From positions 496,001-560,000 of the forward strand of contig NZ_JAEDAO010000001.1 of the NCBI RefSeq assembly GCF_016641735.1: a stretch of DNA of 64,000 bases, in the 5' to 3' direction. The stretch is from Ramlibacter algicola. GTDB taxonomy: Bacteria; Pseudomonadota; Gammaproteobacteria; Burkholderiales; Burkholderiaceae_C. Positions 1-8,782 of this stretch are shown here, piece by piece (positions within the stretch are counted from its first letter, which is position 1; each line of letters starts with the position of its first letter). The notes beneath the pieces were generated by a model, which saw only the letters and a program-made list of their open reading frames with translations, had not been told where the DNA came from and did no database searches. Position numbers and translations under genes: made by a program.

Positions 1-330
1 CAGCTGCACGGCGCGGAACCCCGGCTTGGCCGCCCAGCGCTGCATGACGGCGGCGGTGTCGTCGGTGCTGCCGTCGTCGACCAGCACGATCTCCCAGCGC
101 TCGGCCAGCTTGGCCACGCGTGCCAGCAGCAGCGGCAGCAGCGTCTCGAGGTTGCGGGCCTCGTTGCGGCACGGCAGCACGAGCGACAGGCTGGGCCGCT
201 GCGGGCGCGGCGGCGCGCCGGCCACGGGGCCGCTGGTCGCGGTCATCGGCGGCACGATGCGCGGCTCGCCCAGCGAAGGGCTGAAGCCGCCGGTCGGCGG
301 TCGGTCGAGGAGCAGTTCGTCGTCGTTCAC
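1..330 (-). CDS. Family 2 glycosyltransferase, N-terminal part (cut by window edge)
   Basis: Only the first 110 residues are present; the gene continues beyond base 1. After a roughly 45-residue proline-rich leader, the reading frame shows a GT-A beta strand with PCRNE (about residues 53-57) and the nucleotide-sugar/metal motif VDDGSTD at residues 84-90, both typical of family 2 glycosyltransferases such as dolichol-phosphate mannosyltransferase-like enzymes. The start is taken at a GTG codon at 330; an in-frame ATG at 246 would remove most of the leader, so the start is uncertain. The gene is divergent from yihY. The acceptor cannot be told from this fragment. Confidence 0.8.
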   Translation of the reverse strand, partial: MNDDELLLDRPPTGGFSPSLGEPRIVPPMTATSGPVAGAPPRPQRPSLSLVLPCRNEARNLETLLPLLLARVAKLAERWEIVLVDDGSTDDTAAVMQRWAAKPGFRAVQL

Positions 331-479
331 GGGGTCACGCTGGCCCAGCCGTCGCCGGGCCCTTGCATCGCGTGGATTGTGCCTGCTCGGGCTGGCCGCG
401 CCTCCGGTTCGCCGCCGTCCTACGGCCGTGGCTGGGGCTCGCTGATAAACGGGCTGCGGCCCAGGCGCCAAGCTGGGGC

Positions 480-1430
480 ATGGACTTTCGAGCTGCCCGT
501 GGCGCGGTGCTTCGCCGCCTGCTCGCGCCGTTGCTGCCGGTGTGGCGCGCGTTCCAGCTGTGGAACACGGCCGGCGGCACGCGCATGAGCGCGGCCATTT
601 CGTTCTACGGGATCCTGAGCCTGGCGCCGGTATTGCTGGTGATGGTGGCCGTGCTGGGCTGGTGGATGGACCGGCAGATGCTGCAGCACACGCTGGTCGA
701 GCAGATCGGCGGGCTCGTGGGGCCGCAGGGCGCAGCCGTCATCGAGCAGGCGCTGAGCAGCACGCGCGAACCCGCGCAAGGGGCGCTCGCCACGCTGGCC
801 GGCTTCGCGGTGCTGCTGTTCGGCGCCACCGGCGTGTTCGGCGAGCTGCAGGAAGCGTTCGCGCGCGTGTGGGCCGACGGCAGCAGTACGCCGAAGGCGA
901 ACTGGCGCCACACGGCCTCGCTTCGGTTGCGCGGCGTCGCCTACATCCTGACCTTCGGTTTCCTGCTGCTGGTGTCGCTGGTGGTGTCCACCGTGCTGTC
1001 GATTTTCTCCGGGTGGGCGGGTTCGTATGGGCTGCTGGAAGCCGGGCTGCGCGTGCTGAACGAGGTGCTGTCGCTCGCGCTGTGCGCGGCGTTGTTCGTC
1101 GCGCTGATGCGGCTGTCGGCGGGGCACAAGCCGGCGCTGCGTTCGCTGGTGATCGGCGGCGTGGTCGGCGCCGTGCTGTTCGCGGTGGGCCGGCAACTGC
1201 TGACGCTGTACCTGGCGCGTGCCGCGGTGGTGTCGGCCTACGGCGCCGCGGGGTCGCTGGTCGTGCTGCTGTTCTGGATCTACTTCTCGGCCGGCGTGCT
1301 GCTGTTCGGCGCCGCGGTCGCCAAGGCGGGCGAGGAGGCTCGGCACAAGCGCGTCGCCGCGCGACAGGCCAAGGCGCAGCAGGCGCACGAGCGAAGTTCC
1401 TTCTGGCAGCGCCGGCCGCGCTGGCACTGA
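480..1430 (+). CDS. yihY: YihY/BrkB family inner-membrane protein
   Basis: A 316-residue polytopic membrane protein. About six hydrophobic segments are visible (near residues 42-62, 100-120, 150-175, 190-210, 222-245 and 250-275). The family signature lies around the first helix (residues 35-52, GTRMSAAISFYGILSLAP) and around the GATGVFGELQ stretch. The C-terminus is basic and cytoplasmic-looking. The family was once annotated as ribonuclease BN by mistake; its molecular role is unknown. The ATG at 480 is chosen because upstream in-frame starts add a non-hydrophobic, compositionally odd leader. Convergent with comM, with a palindromic spacer between them. Confidence 0.88.
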   Translation: MDFRAARGAVLRRLLAPLLPVWRAFQLWNTAGGTRMSAAISFYGILSLAPVLLVMVAVLGWWMDRQMLQHTLVEQIGGLVGPQGAAVIEQALSSTREPAQGALATLAGFAVLLFGATGVFGELQEAFARVWADGSSTPKANWRHTASLRLRGVAYILTFGFLLLVSLVVSTVLSIFSGWAGSYGLLEAGLRVLNEVLSLALCAALFVALMRLSAGHKPALRSLVIGGVVGAVLFAVGRQLLTLYLARAAVVSAYGAAGSLVVLLFWIYFSAGVLLFGAAVAKAGEEARHKRVAARQAKAQQAHERSSFWQRRPRWH

Positions 1431-1452
1431 TTCCGCCTTCGCGGGAATGACG
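1431..1452. repeat. Short REP-like repeat remnant
   Basis: The sequence contains CCTTCGCGGGAATGACG, one half of the larger palindromic repeat seen at 14501, 24499 and 41043. It lies directly after the yihY stop codon in the convergent yihY/comM spacer and is truncated to one arm. Confidence 0.6.
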
Positions 1453-1465
1453 ATGTCCGGTGCCG

Positions 1466-1479
1466 GGCCTGCGCAGGCC
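1466..1479. terminator. Perfect 14-bp palindrome, possible bidirectional terminator
   Basis: GGCCTGCGCAGGCC is a perfect palindrome between two converging genes. It would form a strong but loop-poor hairpin and lacks a U-tract, so it may be a Rho-type or transcript-end stabilising element rather than a true intrinsic terminator. Confidence 0.3.
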
Positions 1480-1480
1480 G

Positions 1481-3004
1481 TCACGCCGCCGTGACCAGCG
1501 TGCGGCGGTACTGCGCCGCTTCGGCGACGTGCGCGACCTCGACGTCAGGCGCACTTGCAAGGTCGGCCACCGTCCGCGCGACCTTCAGCACGCGGTGCGT
1601 GGCGCGCGCACTCCAGCCCAGCGTCGCGGCTGCACGCTGCAGGAACTCACCGCCCGCATGCGTGAGCCGCACCAGCCCGTCGATTTCCGCGCCGTGCAGC
1701 GCCTGGTTCGGCTTGCCTTGACGGTCGACCGCGCGCGCACGCGCCGCGACGCAGCGCTCGCGCACGGCTGCGGTGGTTTCCCCCGCCGGCGCATCGAGCA
1801 ACTCCTGCGGCGCGAGCGCCGGCACATCGACGTGCAAGTCGATCCGATCGAGCAGCGGGCCGGACAGGCGGCCCTGGTAACGCGCGACCTGGTCCGGCGT
1901 GCAGCGGCACGCGCGGTGCGACGCGCCGAGCCAACCGCACGGGCAGGGGTTCATCGCGGCAATCAGCTGGAAGCGCGCGGGAAATTCGGAGCGCCGCGCC
2001 GCCCGCGCAATGGTGATGTGCCCGGTCTCCAGCGGCTCACGCAACGCCTCCAGCGCCATGCGCGGGAACTCCGGCAATTCATCCAGGAACAGCACGCCGT
2101 GGTGCGCCAGCGAGATCTCGCCCGGCCGCGGCGGTGACCCACCTCCGACCAGGGCGACCGCACTCGCCGAATGGTGCGGCGCGCACGTCGGGCGCATGCC
2201 CCACCGCTCGAGCTCGAAGCGGCCGCACAGGCTGGCCAGCGCTGCCGTCTCCAGTGCCTCCCGCACTTCCATCGGCGGCAGCAAGCCCGCAAAGCGCTGC
2301 GCCAGCATCGACTTGCCCGCACCGGGCGGACCGACCATCAACACCGCATGCCCGCCGGCTGCGGCGATCTCCAGCGCGCGGCGCGCGGCGGCCTGCCCCT
2401 TCACGTCGGCCAGGTCCGGCAGCACGGCCGTCGCAATCGGCGGCACGGCGACGGCGCGCGACCAGCCATCTCCCGGTTCCGCTGGCTCCTTCAAACAGCG
2501 GCCGACCACGTCGAGCAAGTGCACCGCGCGCCACACGCGCGCACCGGGCACCAGCGCCGCCTCTTCCGCACTGCCCGGCGGCAGCACGACCTGCGTGCCG
2601 CCGCCGATCCCGTGCTGCGCCAGGCTCATCGCGAGGGCCCCGCGGACGGGACGCAGTTCACCCGACAGCGACAGCTCGCCCGCGAACTCGAAGCCCTCGA
2701 GCTTCCCAGCATCGATCTGTCCGCTGGCGGCCAGGATGCCCAGCGCGATCGGCAGGTCGAAGCGACCCGAGTCCTTCGGCAGGTCGGCCGGCGCGAGGTT
2801 CACCGTGATGCGCTTGTTGTGCGGGAAGTCCAACCCGCAGGTCAGGAGAGCCGAGCGAACCCGCTCGCGCGCCTCCTTGACCTCGGTGTCGGCCAGGCCC
2901 ACCAGCGTGAACAGGGGCAGGCCGTTGGCCAGGTGGACTTCCACCGTGACCTGCGGCGCCTGCAAGCCCAGCAGCGCGCGGCTGCGCACCAAAGCAAGGC
3001 TCAC
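1481..3004 (-). CDS. comM: YifB/ComM family Mg-chelatase-like AAA+ ATPase
   Basis: A 507-residue protein, the same length as enterobacterial ComM/YifB. Order of domains: an N-terminal S5/Lon-like fold (residues 1-170, with ANGLPLFTLVGLAD), a Mg-chelatase-type AAA+ core with Walker A GPPGAGKS and Walker B LFLDELPEF, then the zinc-binding MNPCPCG stretch and a C-terminal Mg_chelatase_C domain. ComM homologues are hexameric helicases that promote branch migration during natural transformation. The GTG start at 3004 is preceded by a strong AGGGAGG ribosome-binding site; longer in-frame extensions are compositional artefacts. It is divergent from the nitrogen operon. Confidence 0.93.
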   Translation of the reverse strand: MSLALVRSRALLGLQAPQVTVEVHLANGLPLFTLVGLADTEVKEARERVRSALLTCGLDFPHNKRITVNLAPADLPKDSGRFDLPIALGILAASGQIDAGKLEGFEFAGELSLSGELRPVRGALAMSLAQHGIGGGTQVVLPPGSAEEAALVPGARVWRAVHLLDVVGRCLKEPAEPGDGWSRAVAVPPIATAVLPDLADVKGQAAARRALEIAAAGGHAVLMVGPPGAGKSMLAQRFAGLLPPMEVREALETAALASLCGRFELERWGMRPTCAPHHSASAVALVGGGSPPRPGEISLAHHGVLFLDELPEFPRMALEALREPLETGHITIARAARRSEFPARFQLIAAMNPCPCGWLGASHRACRCTPDQVARYQGRLSGPLLDRIDLHVDVPALAPQELLDAPAGETTAAVRERCVAARARAVDRQGKPNQALHGAEIDGLVRLTHAGGEFLQRAAATLGWSARATHRVLKVARTVADLASAPDVEVAHVAEAAQYRRTLVTAA

Positions 3005-3066
3005 GGCGGCTTTCCTCCCTGATTGAGTGCATGCGCGGTGCCCGTGCACGGTGGCGGGCGACCTGG

Positions 3067-3081
3067 GCACGCCCGCGGTGC
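3067..3081. promoter_or_regulatory. Candidate NtrC binding site
   Basis: GCAC-N7-GTGC dyad (GCACGCCCGCGGTGC), the half-site spacing seen in NtrC enhancers such as those of glnA. Its centre is about 100 bp upstream of the transcription start predicted from the sigma-54 promoter at 3149, a normal enhancer distance. In GC-rich DNA such a dyad can occur by chance, so support comes mainly from context. Confidence 0.45.
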
Positions 3082-3148
3082 GCGGGCGCCGCCTTCCTCT
3101 AACGAACCACCCTGCGCAAGGCCGTCCTGCAGCTGGTGGAGACGGTGG

Positions 3149-3164
3149 TGGCACGCCTCCTGCT
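3149..3164 (+). promoter_or_regulatory. Sigma-54 (RpoN) -24/-12 promoter
   Basis: TGGCACGCCTCCTGCT matches the RpoN consensus TGGCACG-N4-TTGCW at 14 of the 16 consensus positions allowing N, with the obligatory GG and GC dinucleotides exactly spaced. It lies about 50 bp before the TorF start codon and heads the porin-glnK-amtB operon, genes classically under NtrC/RpoN control. Confidence 0.82.
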
Positions 3165-3214
3165 AAAGCCCTTCCGCAACATTCCCATTCACTACCAGAG
3201 GACGGAGAGACTCC

Positions 3215-3985
3215 ATGCAACTGAAGGCCACCCTCGCGCTCGGCGCGCTGCTGATGTCCGGTGCGGCGTTCGCCCAGACCAAGGCGCCCGAGCCCGACTA
3301 CGCGCTCTCGTACAACGTCGGCGCGGTCACCGAGTACCGGTACCGCGGCATCTCGCAGTCGGGCAAGAACCCGGCCCTGCAGTTCGGCGCCGACGTCGCG
3401 CACAAGAGCGGCTTCTATCTCGGCACCTGGGGCTCCACGATCAGCTGGATCAAGGACTCGTCGATCCCCGGCGTCGCCAGCGCCAAGGGGCCGCTGGAGC
3501 TGGACGTCTACGGCGGCTACAAGGGCGCGTTCAACGACCTGGTGTCGTTCGACGTCGGCGGCCTGCAGTACTGGTACCCCGGCAACTCGTACAAGAACAT
3601 CACCGGCGAGAACGCCAACACCTTCGAGCTGTACGGCGGCGTCACGGTCAGCGTCGTGACGCTGAAGTACTCGCACAGCCTGACCAACCTGTTCGGCACG
3701 CCCAACAGCAAGGGCAGCGGCTACCTCGACCTGTCGGCCACCTTCGACCTGGGCAACGGCCTGTCGCTCGTGCCGCACGTCGGCGCCCAGAAGATCCGCA
3801 ACTTCGATACCTACCGCGACTGGTCGCTGACCCTCGCGAAGGACGTCAACGGCCTCGTCATCAGCGGCGCGCTGGTCGGCACCGACTGGAAGCAGCACTT
3901 CGACGCGCCGTACCTGCTCCCCGGTTCGGGCTCGCGCGACCTCGCCGCTCCCGCGCTGGTGGTCGGCCTCAAGAAGAACTTCTGA
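3215..3985 (+). CDS. TorF family putative outer-membrane porin
   Basis: A 256-residue exported protein: a signal peptide (basic start, hydrophobic core, cleavage after AAFA at about residue 20), then alternating amphipathic strands rich in Tyr, Gly and Trp, ending in Phe, as expected for an outer-membrane barrel. The motif SYNVGAVTEYRYRGISQS near the mature N-terminus is the hallmark of the TorF (TIGR02001, gcw_chp) family. First gene of the operon, 24 bp ahead of glnK and directly behind the sigma-54 promoter. The placement suggests a channel used under nitrogen limitation, perhaps for ammonium or a small nitrogen compound; the substrate is inference. Confidence 0.88.
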   Translation: MQLKATLALGALLMSGAAFAQTKAPEPDYALSYNVGAVTEYRYRGISQSGKNPALQFGADVAHKSGFYLGTWGSTISWIKDSSIPGVASAKGPLELDVYGGYKGAFNDLVSFDVGGLQYWYPGNSYKNITGENANTFELYGGVTVSVVTLKYSHSLTNLFGTPNSKGSGYLDLSATFDLGNGLSLVPHVGAQKIRNFDTYRDWSLTLAKDVNGLVISGALVGTDWKQHFDAPYLLPGSGSRDLAAPALVVGLKKNF

Positions 3986-4348
<363 letters not shown>

Positions 4349-4376
4349 TCCCCTCCCCCCACCAAGAGAGACAGCC

Positions 4377-5885
4377 ATGAGAAAGCTATTCGCGTCCCTC
4401 GCGCTCGGCCTGGGCCTCCTCGCGGGGTCGGCGGCCGTGCTCGCCCAGGCGCCGGCGGCGTCCGCCCCCGCGGAGGCTTCGGCCTCCGCGCCCGCAGCGA
4501 CGGCTGCGTCAGCGCCTGCCGCGGCAATCGCCGCCTCCGCGCCCGCCGCCGCCTCCGCTGCCGCGCCGGCGGTGGTCCCCAACAAGGGCGACACGGCCTG
4601 GATGACGATCGCCACCGCGCTCGTCATCTTCATGACCGTCCCCGGCCTGGCACTGTTCTACGGCGGCCTGGTGCGCAGCAAGAACATGCTGTCGGTGCTG
4701 ATGCAGGTGTTCGTGGTGACGTCGCTGATCTACGTGCTGTGGGCCCTGTACGGCTACAGCGTGGCGTTCACCGGCGGGAGCGCGTTCTTCGGCGGCTTCG
4801 GCAAGATGTTCCTGGCCGGCATCACTCCTGACTCGGTCGCCGCCACCTTCAGCAAGGGCGTCGTCATTCCCGAGCTGAGCTTCGTCGCCTTCCAGGCCAC
4901 CTTCGCCGCCATCACCTGCGCGCTGATCGTGGGCTCGTTCGCCGAGCGCATGAAGTTCTCCGCGGTGCTGCTGTTCGTGGTGCTGTGGTTCACCTTCAGC
5001 TACCTGCCGATGGCGCACATGGTCTGGTACTGGGACGGCCCGGACGCGATCACCGACGCCAAGTCGCTCGAGACGGTGACCGCCGCCGCGGGCTGGCTGT
5101 GGGCCAAGGGTGCGCTCGACTTCGCCGGCGGCACCGTGGTGCACATCAACGCGGGCATCGCCGGCCTGGTGGGCGCCTACCTGGTGGGCAAGCGCGTCGG
5201 CTACGGCAAGGAAGCTTTCGCCCCGCACAGCCTGACGCTGACCATGGTCGGCGCGGCGATGCTGTGGGTCGGCTGGTTCGGCTTCAACGCCGGTTCCAAC
5301 CTGGAAGCCAACGGCGTCACGGCGCTGGCCTTCGTCAACACGCTGCTGGCCACGGCCGCCGCGACGCTGGCGTGGATCGCGGGGGAAGCGCTGTCCAAGG
5401 GCAAGGCCTCGATGCTCGGCGCCGCGTCCGGCGCCGTCGCCGGCCTGGTGGCGATCACGCCGGCCTGCGGCTTCGTCGGCGTGATGGGGGCGGTCCTGAT
5501 CGGCCTGCTGGCCGGCTTGGTCTGCCTGTGGGGTGTCAACGGGCTCAAGCGCCTGCTGGGCGCCGACGACGCGCTGGACGTGTTCGGCGTCCACGGTGTC
5601 GGCGGGATCCTGGGCGCGCTGCTGACGGGCGTGTTCGCATCGCCCTCGCTGGGCGGCACCGGCATCTACGACTACGTGGCCAACAAGGCCAGCGCCGACT
5701 ACTCGATCGCCAGCCAGGTCTGGATCCAGTTCCAGGGCGTGCTGACCACCGTGGTGCTGTCGGGCATCGTGTCCTTCATCGCCTACAAGATCGTCGACCT
5801 GCTGATCGGCCTGCGGGTGAGCGAAGAGGAAGAGCGCGAGGGCCTGGACATCTCGTCGCACGGCGAGACGGCCTACAACCGGTAA
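4377..5885 (+). CDS. amtB: Ammonium transporter AmtB
   Basis: 502 residues. A signal peptide (to about residue 24) is followed by an unusual Ala/Ser/Pro-rich tract (about residues 25-65), then the 11-helix Amt core starting near TAWMTIATALV. Core motifs are present: FYGGLVRSKN, the GSFAERMKF segment, the twin-histidine region (TVVHINAG and FGVHGVGG) and the cytoplasmic C-terminal helix with EEEEREGLD. Amt proteins are trimeric ammonium channels gated by GlnK through this C-terminal region. Last gene of the sigma-54 operon, followed by an intrinsic terminator. The low-complexity extension is longer than in E. coli AmtB and would lie in the periplasm. Confidence 0.96.
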   Translation: MRKLFASLALGLGLLAGSAAVLAQAPAASAPAEASASAPAATAASAPAAAIAASAPAAASAAAPAVVPNKGDTAWMTIATALVIFMTVPGLALFYGGLVRSKNMLSVLMQVFVVTSLIYVLWALYGYSVAFTGGSAFFGGFGKMFLAGITPDSVAATFSKGVVIPELSFVAFQATFAAITCALIVGSFAERMKFSAVLLFVVLWFTFSYLPMAHMVWYWDGPDAITDAKSLETVTAAAGWLWAKGALDFAGGTVVHINAGIAGLVGAYLVGKRVGYGKEAFAPHSLTLTMVGAAMLWVGWFGFNAGSNLEANGVTALAFVNTLLATAAATLAWIAGEALSKGKASMLGAASGAVAGLVAITPACGFVGVMGAVLIGLLAGLVCLWGVNGLKRLLGADDALDVFGVHGVGGILGALLTGVFASPSLGGTGIYDYVANKASADYSIASQVWIQFQGVLTTVVLSGIVSFIAYKIVDLLIGLRVSEEEEREGLDISSHGETAYNR

Positions 5886-5954
5886 ACCAGGGAAACCGGC
5901 CCAGCGTTGCGAGCGCCGGGCCGGGCAGAGAGAACGAGTCTCCTTTGGATGTTC

Positions 5955-5978
5955 GGCCCGCTTCGGCGGGCCTTTTTT
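5955..5978 (+). terminator. Intrinsic terminator after amtB
   Basis: GGCCCGC-TTCG-GCGGGCC followed by six T: a 7-bp GC stem closed by a UUCG tetraloop with a U-tract. It ends the porin-glnK-amtB transcript and touches the stop codon of the convergent gene at 5978. Confidence 0.9.
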
Positions 5979-6655
5979 CATTCGAGCACCGGGAACGTCA
6001 GCGTGGCGCTGGTGTCGGTGCGCTCGAGGTCCACGTCTTCCGATCGCGCCATCGCCAGCACGTCGGCCCATTGCAGGCCGCGATACGGCAGTTGCGGCGC
6101 GGGCGGCGCTTCACCGGGTTGCGGGGAGACGCGCACCTGCAGCTGCACGACGTCCTCGCCCGTGCGGCCCGAGATCACGATCTGCGCCGGCGCGTCCATG
6201 GTGTCCGACAGCGCGAGCAGCACGCCGGGCAGCACGAGGCGCACGGCGCCCTTGTTCACCGGTTGCGGCAGCGCCTGCACTTCGCTTAGCAGCGCGAAGC
6301 CGCGGAAGCTGAAGTTGCTGCGCAGCAGCTCCATGATTTCCTGCACGCCTGCTTCGGCGGGCACCGTCGCGCCGGCTTCGGGCGCCAGCCAGGTGATCAC
6401 GTCCAGGCACGCGTTCACGGCGGTCTTGGACAGGGTGTTGATCTTGCCGACGCCCTCGCGCACCTGCGCAAGGTCGGGCTGCGGCACGCGCAGGCGCCGG
6501 TCCAGCACTTCGTTCACCATGCCGATCGGCTGCAGGTGCATGACGAGCTGGTGCCGGATCGCATACGCCAGCCGGCGCAGCAGCGCATAACGCGCCGCTT
6601 CGACGCGCAGCAGGTTCGCTTCCGCCGCGCTGATGGATGAGGTGGCTTCGTTCAA
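5978..6655 (-). CDS. Histidine-kinase-like (DHp plus degenerate ATPase) protein
   Basis: About 225 residues with no transmembrane segment. The N-terminal third is helical and contains an H-box-like stretch, YAIRHQLVMHLQP, followed by a second long helix. The C-terminal half resembles the alpha/beta sandwich of an HATPase domain, but I cannot see clear N, G1 and G2 boxes. This layout recalls a histidine phosphotransferase of the ChpT type or a degenerate sensor kinase; this is inference. The start is uncertain: TTG at 6655 is the first plausible codon before the helical region. Convergent with amtB, divergent from the SMP-30 gene. Confidence 0.55.
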   Translation of the reverse strand: MNEATSSISAAEANLLRVEAARYALLRRLAYAIRHQLVMHLQPIGMVNEVLDRRLRVPQPDLAQVREGVGKINTLSKTAVNACLDVITWLAPEAGATVPAEAGVQEIMELLRSNFSFRGFALLSEVQALPQPVNKGAVRLVLPGVLLALSDTMDAPAQIVISGRTGEDVVQLQVRVSPQPGEAPPAPQLPYRGLQWADVLAMARSEDVDLERTDTSATLTFPVLE

Positions 6656-6716
6656 GGTGCCGGGGATGGTACGCGCAGCACGCGCGGCCGTGGTGCACGA
6701 GCGGCACAATGGCCCG

Positions 6717-7658
6717 ATGACGATGCCGCCATGGCAGCCCGTGACCGGGCACCGCGACCAGCTCGGCGAATCGCCGTACTGGCACCCGGACGAAGGGCGC
6801 GTGTACTGGGTCGACATCCCGGGGCGCGCGCTGCGCCGCCTCGATCCGCGCACCGCTTCGCTGGACAGTTGGCCGATGCCGCACGAGCCCGGCTGCATCG
6901 CACCGGTGCGCGGCGGCGGGCTCGTGATCGCGCTGCGCACCGGCATCTTCCGGGCGCATGAATGGGGTGGCGCGCTCGAGCTGCTGCAAGCCGCGCCGTA
7001 CGACACGGCAACGACGCGCTGCAACGACGGCAAGGCCGATCCTGTCGGCCGGTTCTGGATCGGCACGCTGTTCGAGCCGAAGCACACGCCGGCGGGCGAG
7101 TTGTTCAGCCTGGATGCGCGCACCGCACCGATGCGTTTCGACCGCAACGCGGGCGGGGTGACCACCGCCAACGGTCTCGCGTGGTCGCCCGATGCGCGCA
7201 CGCTGTACTGGACCGACACGCAGGCGCACGTGGTCCGCGCGTGGCACTGGGACGCAGCCACCAATGCGCTCAGCGACGAGCGCGTGATGGCACGCTTCGA
7301 CGCGAAGCCCGCCGGCTGGCAGCCCGGCCAGCCGGGCTACGGCGGCCGCCCCGATGGCGCCGCGGTGGACGCCGATGGCAACTACTGGTGTGCGATGTAC
7401 GAAGGCGGCCGGCTGCTGCAGTTGTCGCCCGGGGGCCAGGTGCTGCGCGAACTCGCGACGCCGTTCCTGTGCCCCACGATGCCGTGCTTCGGCGGTGACG
7501 ACCTGCGCACGCTCTACGTCACCAGCGCCGGCAACCGGAGCGACGACGAACTGGCGCGTTACCCGCTGTCGGGACGGCTCGTGGCGCTGCGCGTCGACGT
7601 GCCCGGCCTGCCCGTCAATTTCTTCATCGACGCGCCGCAGGAACTTCACGCCGGCTAG
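6717..7658 (+). CDS. SMP-30/gluconolactonase/LRE family lactonase
   Basis: 313 residues forming a six-bladed beta-propeller sugar-lactone hydrolase. The divalent-metal ligands are recognisable: Glu18 (GESPYW), Asn152 (TTANGLAWSPD) and Asp213 (RPDGAAVD); Asn103 (RCNDGKADP) is the usual substrate-facing residue. These match the ligands of human SMP-30 (Glu18, Asn154, Asp204, Asn103). Family members open aldono-lactones such as glucono- or galactono-lactone; the specific sugar is unknown. The ATG at 6717 is chosen because it starts the conserved region; ATG 6723 is an alternative. It stands alone on the plus strand, 37 bp ahead of glcE. Confidence 0.86.
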   Translation: MTMPPWQPVTGHRDQLGESPYWHPDEGRVYWVDIPGRALRRLDPRTASLDSWPMPHEPGCIAPVRGGGLVIALRTGIFRAHEWGGALELLQAAPYDTATTRCNDGKADPVGRFWIGTLFEPKHTPAGELFSLDARTAPMRFDRNAGGVTTANGLAWSPDARTLYWTDTQAHVVRAWHWDAATNALSDERVMARFDAKPAGWQPGQPGYGGRPDGAAVDADGNYWCAMYEGGRLLQLSPGGQVLRELATPFLCPTMPCFGGDDLRTLYVTSAGNRSDDELARYPLSGRLVALRVDVPGLPVNFFIDAPQELHAG

Positions 7659-7695
7659 CGGCCTGCCCACTCGTCCGTCCGCTTACGATCGGTGC

Positions 7696-8781
7696 ATGGA
7701 CGGACTCGCTGCCTGCATCGACCGCATCCGCGCCGCTTCGGCTGCCGGCACCCCGCTGCGCATCCGCGGCGGCGGCAGCAAGGACTTCTACGGCCAGCGG
7801 CTCGAAGGCGAGATCCTCGCCACCGACGGCCTCGCCGGCATCCGCGCGTACGAGCCCAGCGAACTGGTCGTCACGGTCGGTGCCGGCACGCGCTTGTCGG
7901 TGCTCGAGGCCGAGCTCGCAGCGCAAGGCCAGTGCCTGCCGTTCGAGCCGCCGCATGTCGGCGGCGAGCCCACGGTCGGCGGCATGGTGGCCGCGGGCCT
8001 GTCCGGCCCGGCGCGCGCGTCGGTCGGTTCCGTGCGCGACTACGTGCTCGGGCTGACGCTGGTCAATGGCCGCGGCGAGCTGCTCAGCTTCGGCGGGACG
8101 GTGATGAAGAACGTCGCCGGCTACGACGTCTCGCGGTTGATGGCCGGCGCGCTCGGCACGCTGGGGTTGATCGTGGAGGTCAGCCTCAAGGTGCTGCCCA
8201 AGCCCGTCGCCGAGGCCACGCTCAAGTTCCAGATGTCGCAGCAGGAAGCGCTGCAGCGGCTCAACGCGTGGGGCGGCCAGCCCTTGCCGTTGAATGCGAG
8301 CAACTGGGTTGACGCCGACGGCGAACGCGTGCTGTTCCTGCGGCTGCGCGGCGCGCACGCCGCGGTGGAAGCAGCGTGTCGCACGCTCGGGGGCGAGCGC
8401 CAGGACAACGCGCAGGTCGAAGGCGACTGGCGCCTCGCCCGCGACCTGCAGCTGCCCTGGTTCACCGAACGCGCGGGCCGTGACCTCTGGCGCCTGTCGG
8501 TGCCGCAGACGGCGCCGGTGCTGGACCTGCCCGAGCCGCCGCTGGTGGATTGGCACGGCGCGCAGCGCTGGGTCGCGGCCGATGCAGGCGATGCCGCGCA
8601 CCTGCGCCGCGTCGCCCAACAGGCCGGCGGCCACGCGACGCTGTTTCGTGCTGCGGGCGCCACCGACGTCCAACGATTCACCCCGCTGGCGCCGCCGCTC
8701 GATCGCATCCACCGCGACCTCAAGCGCGAGTTCGACCCCGCCGGCATCTTCAACCGCGGCCGCCTGTTTCCCGATTTCTGA
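7696..8781 (+). CDS. glcE: Glycolate oxidase subunit GlcE (FAD-binding)
   Basis: 361 residues. The N-terminal half is a PCMH-type FAD-binding domain (IRGGGSKDFYG at 23-33, GEPTVGGMVAAGLSGP at about 90-105, the VMKNVAGYDVSRL region) and the C-terminus carries the characteristic DPAGIFNRGRL ending. GlcE is one of three subunits (GlcD, GlcE, GlcF) of membrane-associated glycolate dehydrogenase, which makes glyoxylate from glycolate. Directly followed by glcF. No glcD lies upstream, where it is often found, so the catalytic partner must be elsewhere or beyond this window. Confidence 0.92.
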   Translation: MDGLAACIDRIRAASAAGTPLRIRGGGSKDFYGQRLEGEILATDGLAGIRAYEPSELVVTVGAGTRLSVLEAELAAQGQCLPFEPPHVGGEPTVGGMVAAGLSGPARASVGSVRDYVLGLTLVNGRGELLSFGGTVMKNVAGYDVSRLMAGALGTLGLIVEVSLKVLPKPVAEATLKFQMSQQEALQRLNAWGGQPLPLNASNWVDADGERVLFLRLRGAHAAVEAACRTLGGERQDNAQVEGDWRLARDLQLPWFTERAGRDLWRLSVPQTAPVLDLPEPPLVDWHGAQRWVAADAGDAAHLRRVAQQAGGHATLFRAAGATDVQRFTPLAPPLDRIHRDLKREFDPAGIFNRGRLFPDF

Positions 8782-8782
8782 C

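Noticed and set aside
3005..3898. Upstream extension of comM to about 805 residues
   Set aside because: It runs antisense through the TorF porin gene and its promoter. The GTG at 3004 has an AGGGAGG site and matches the family start and length.
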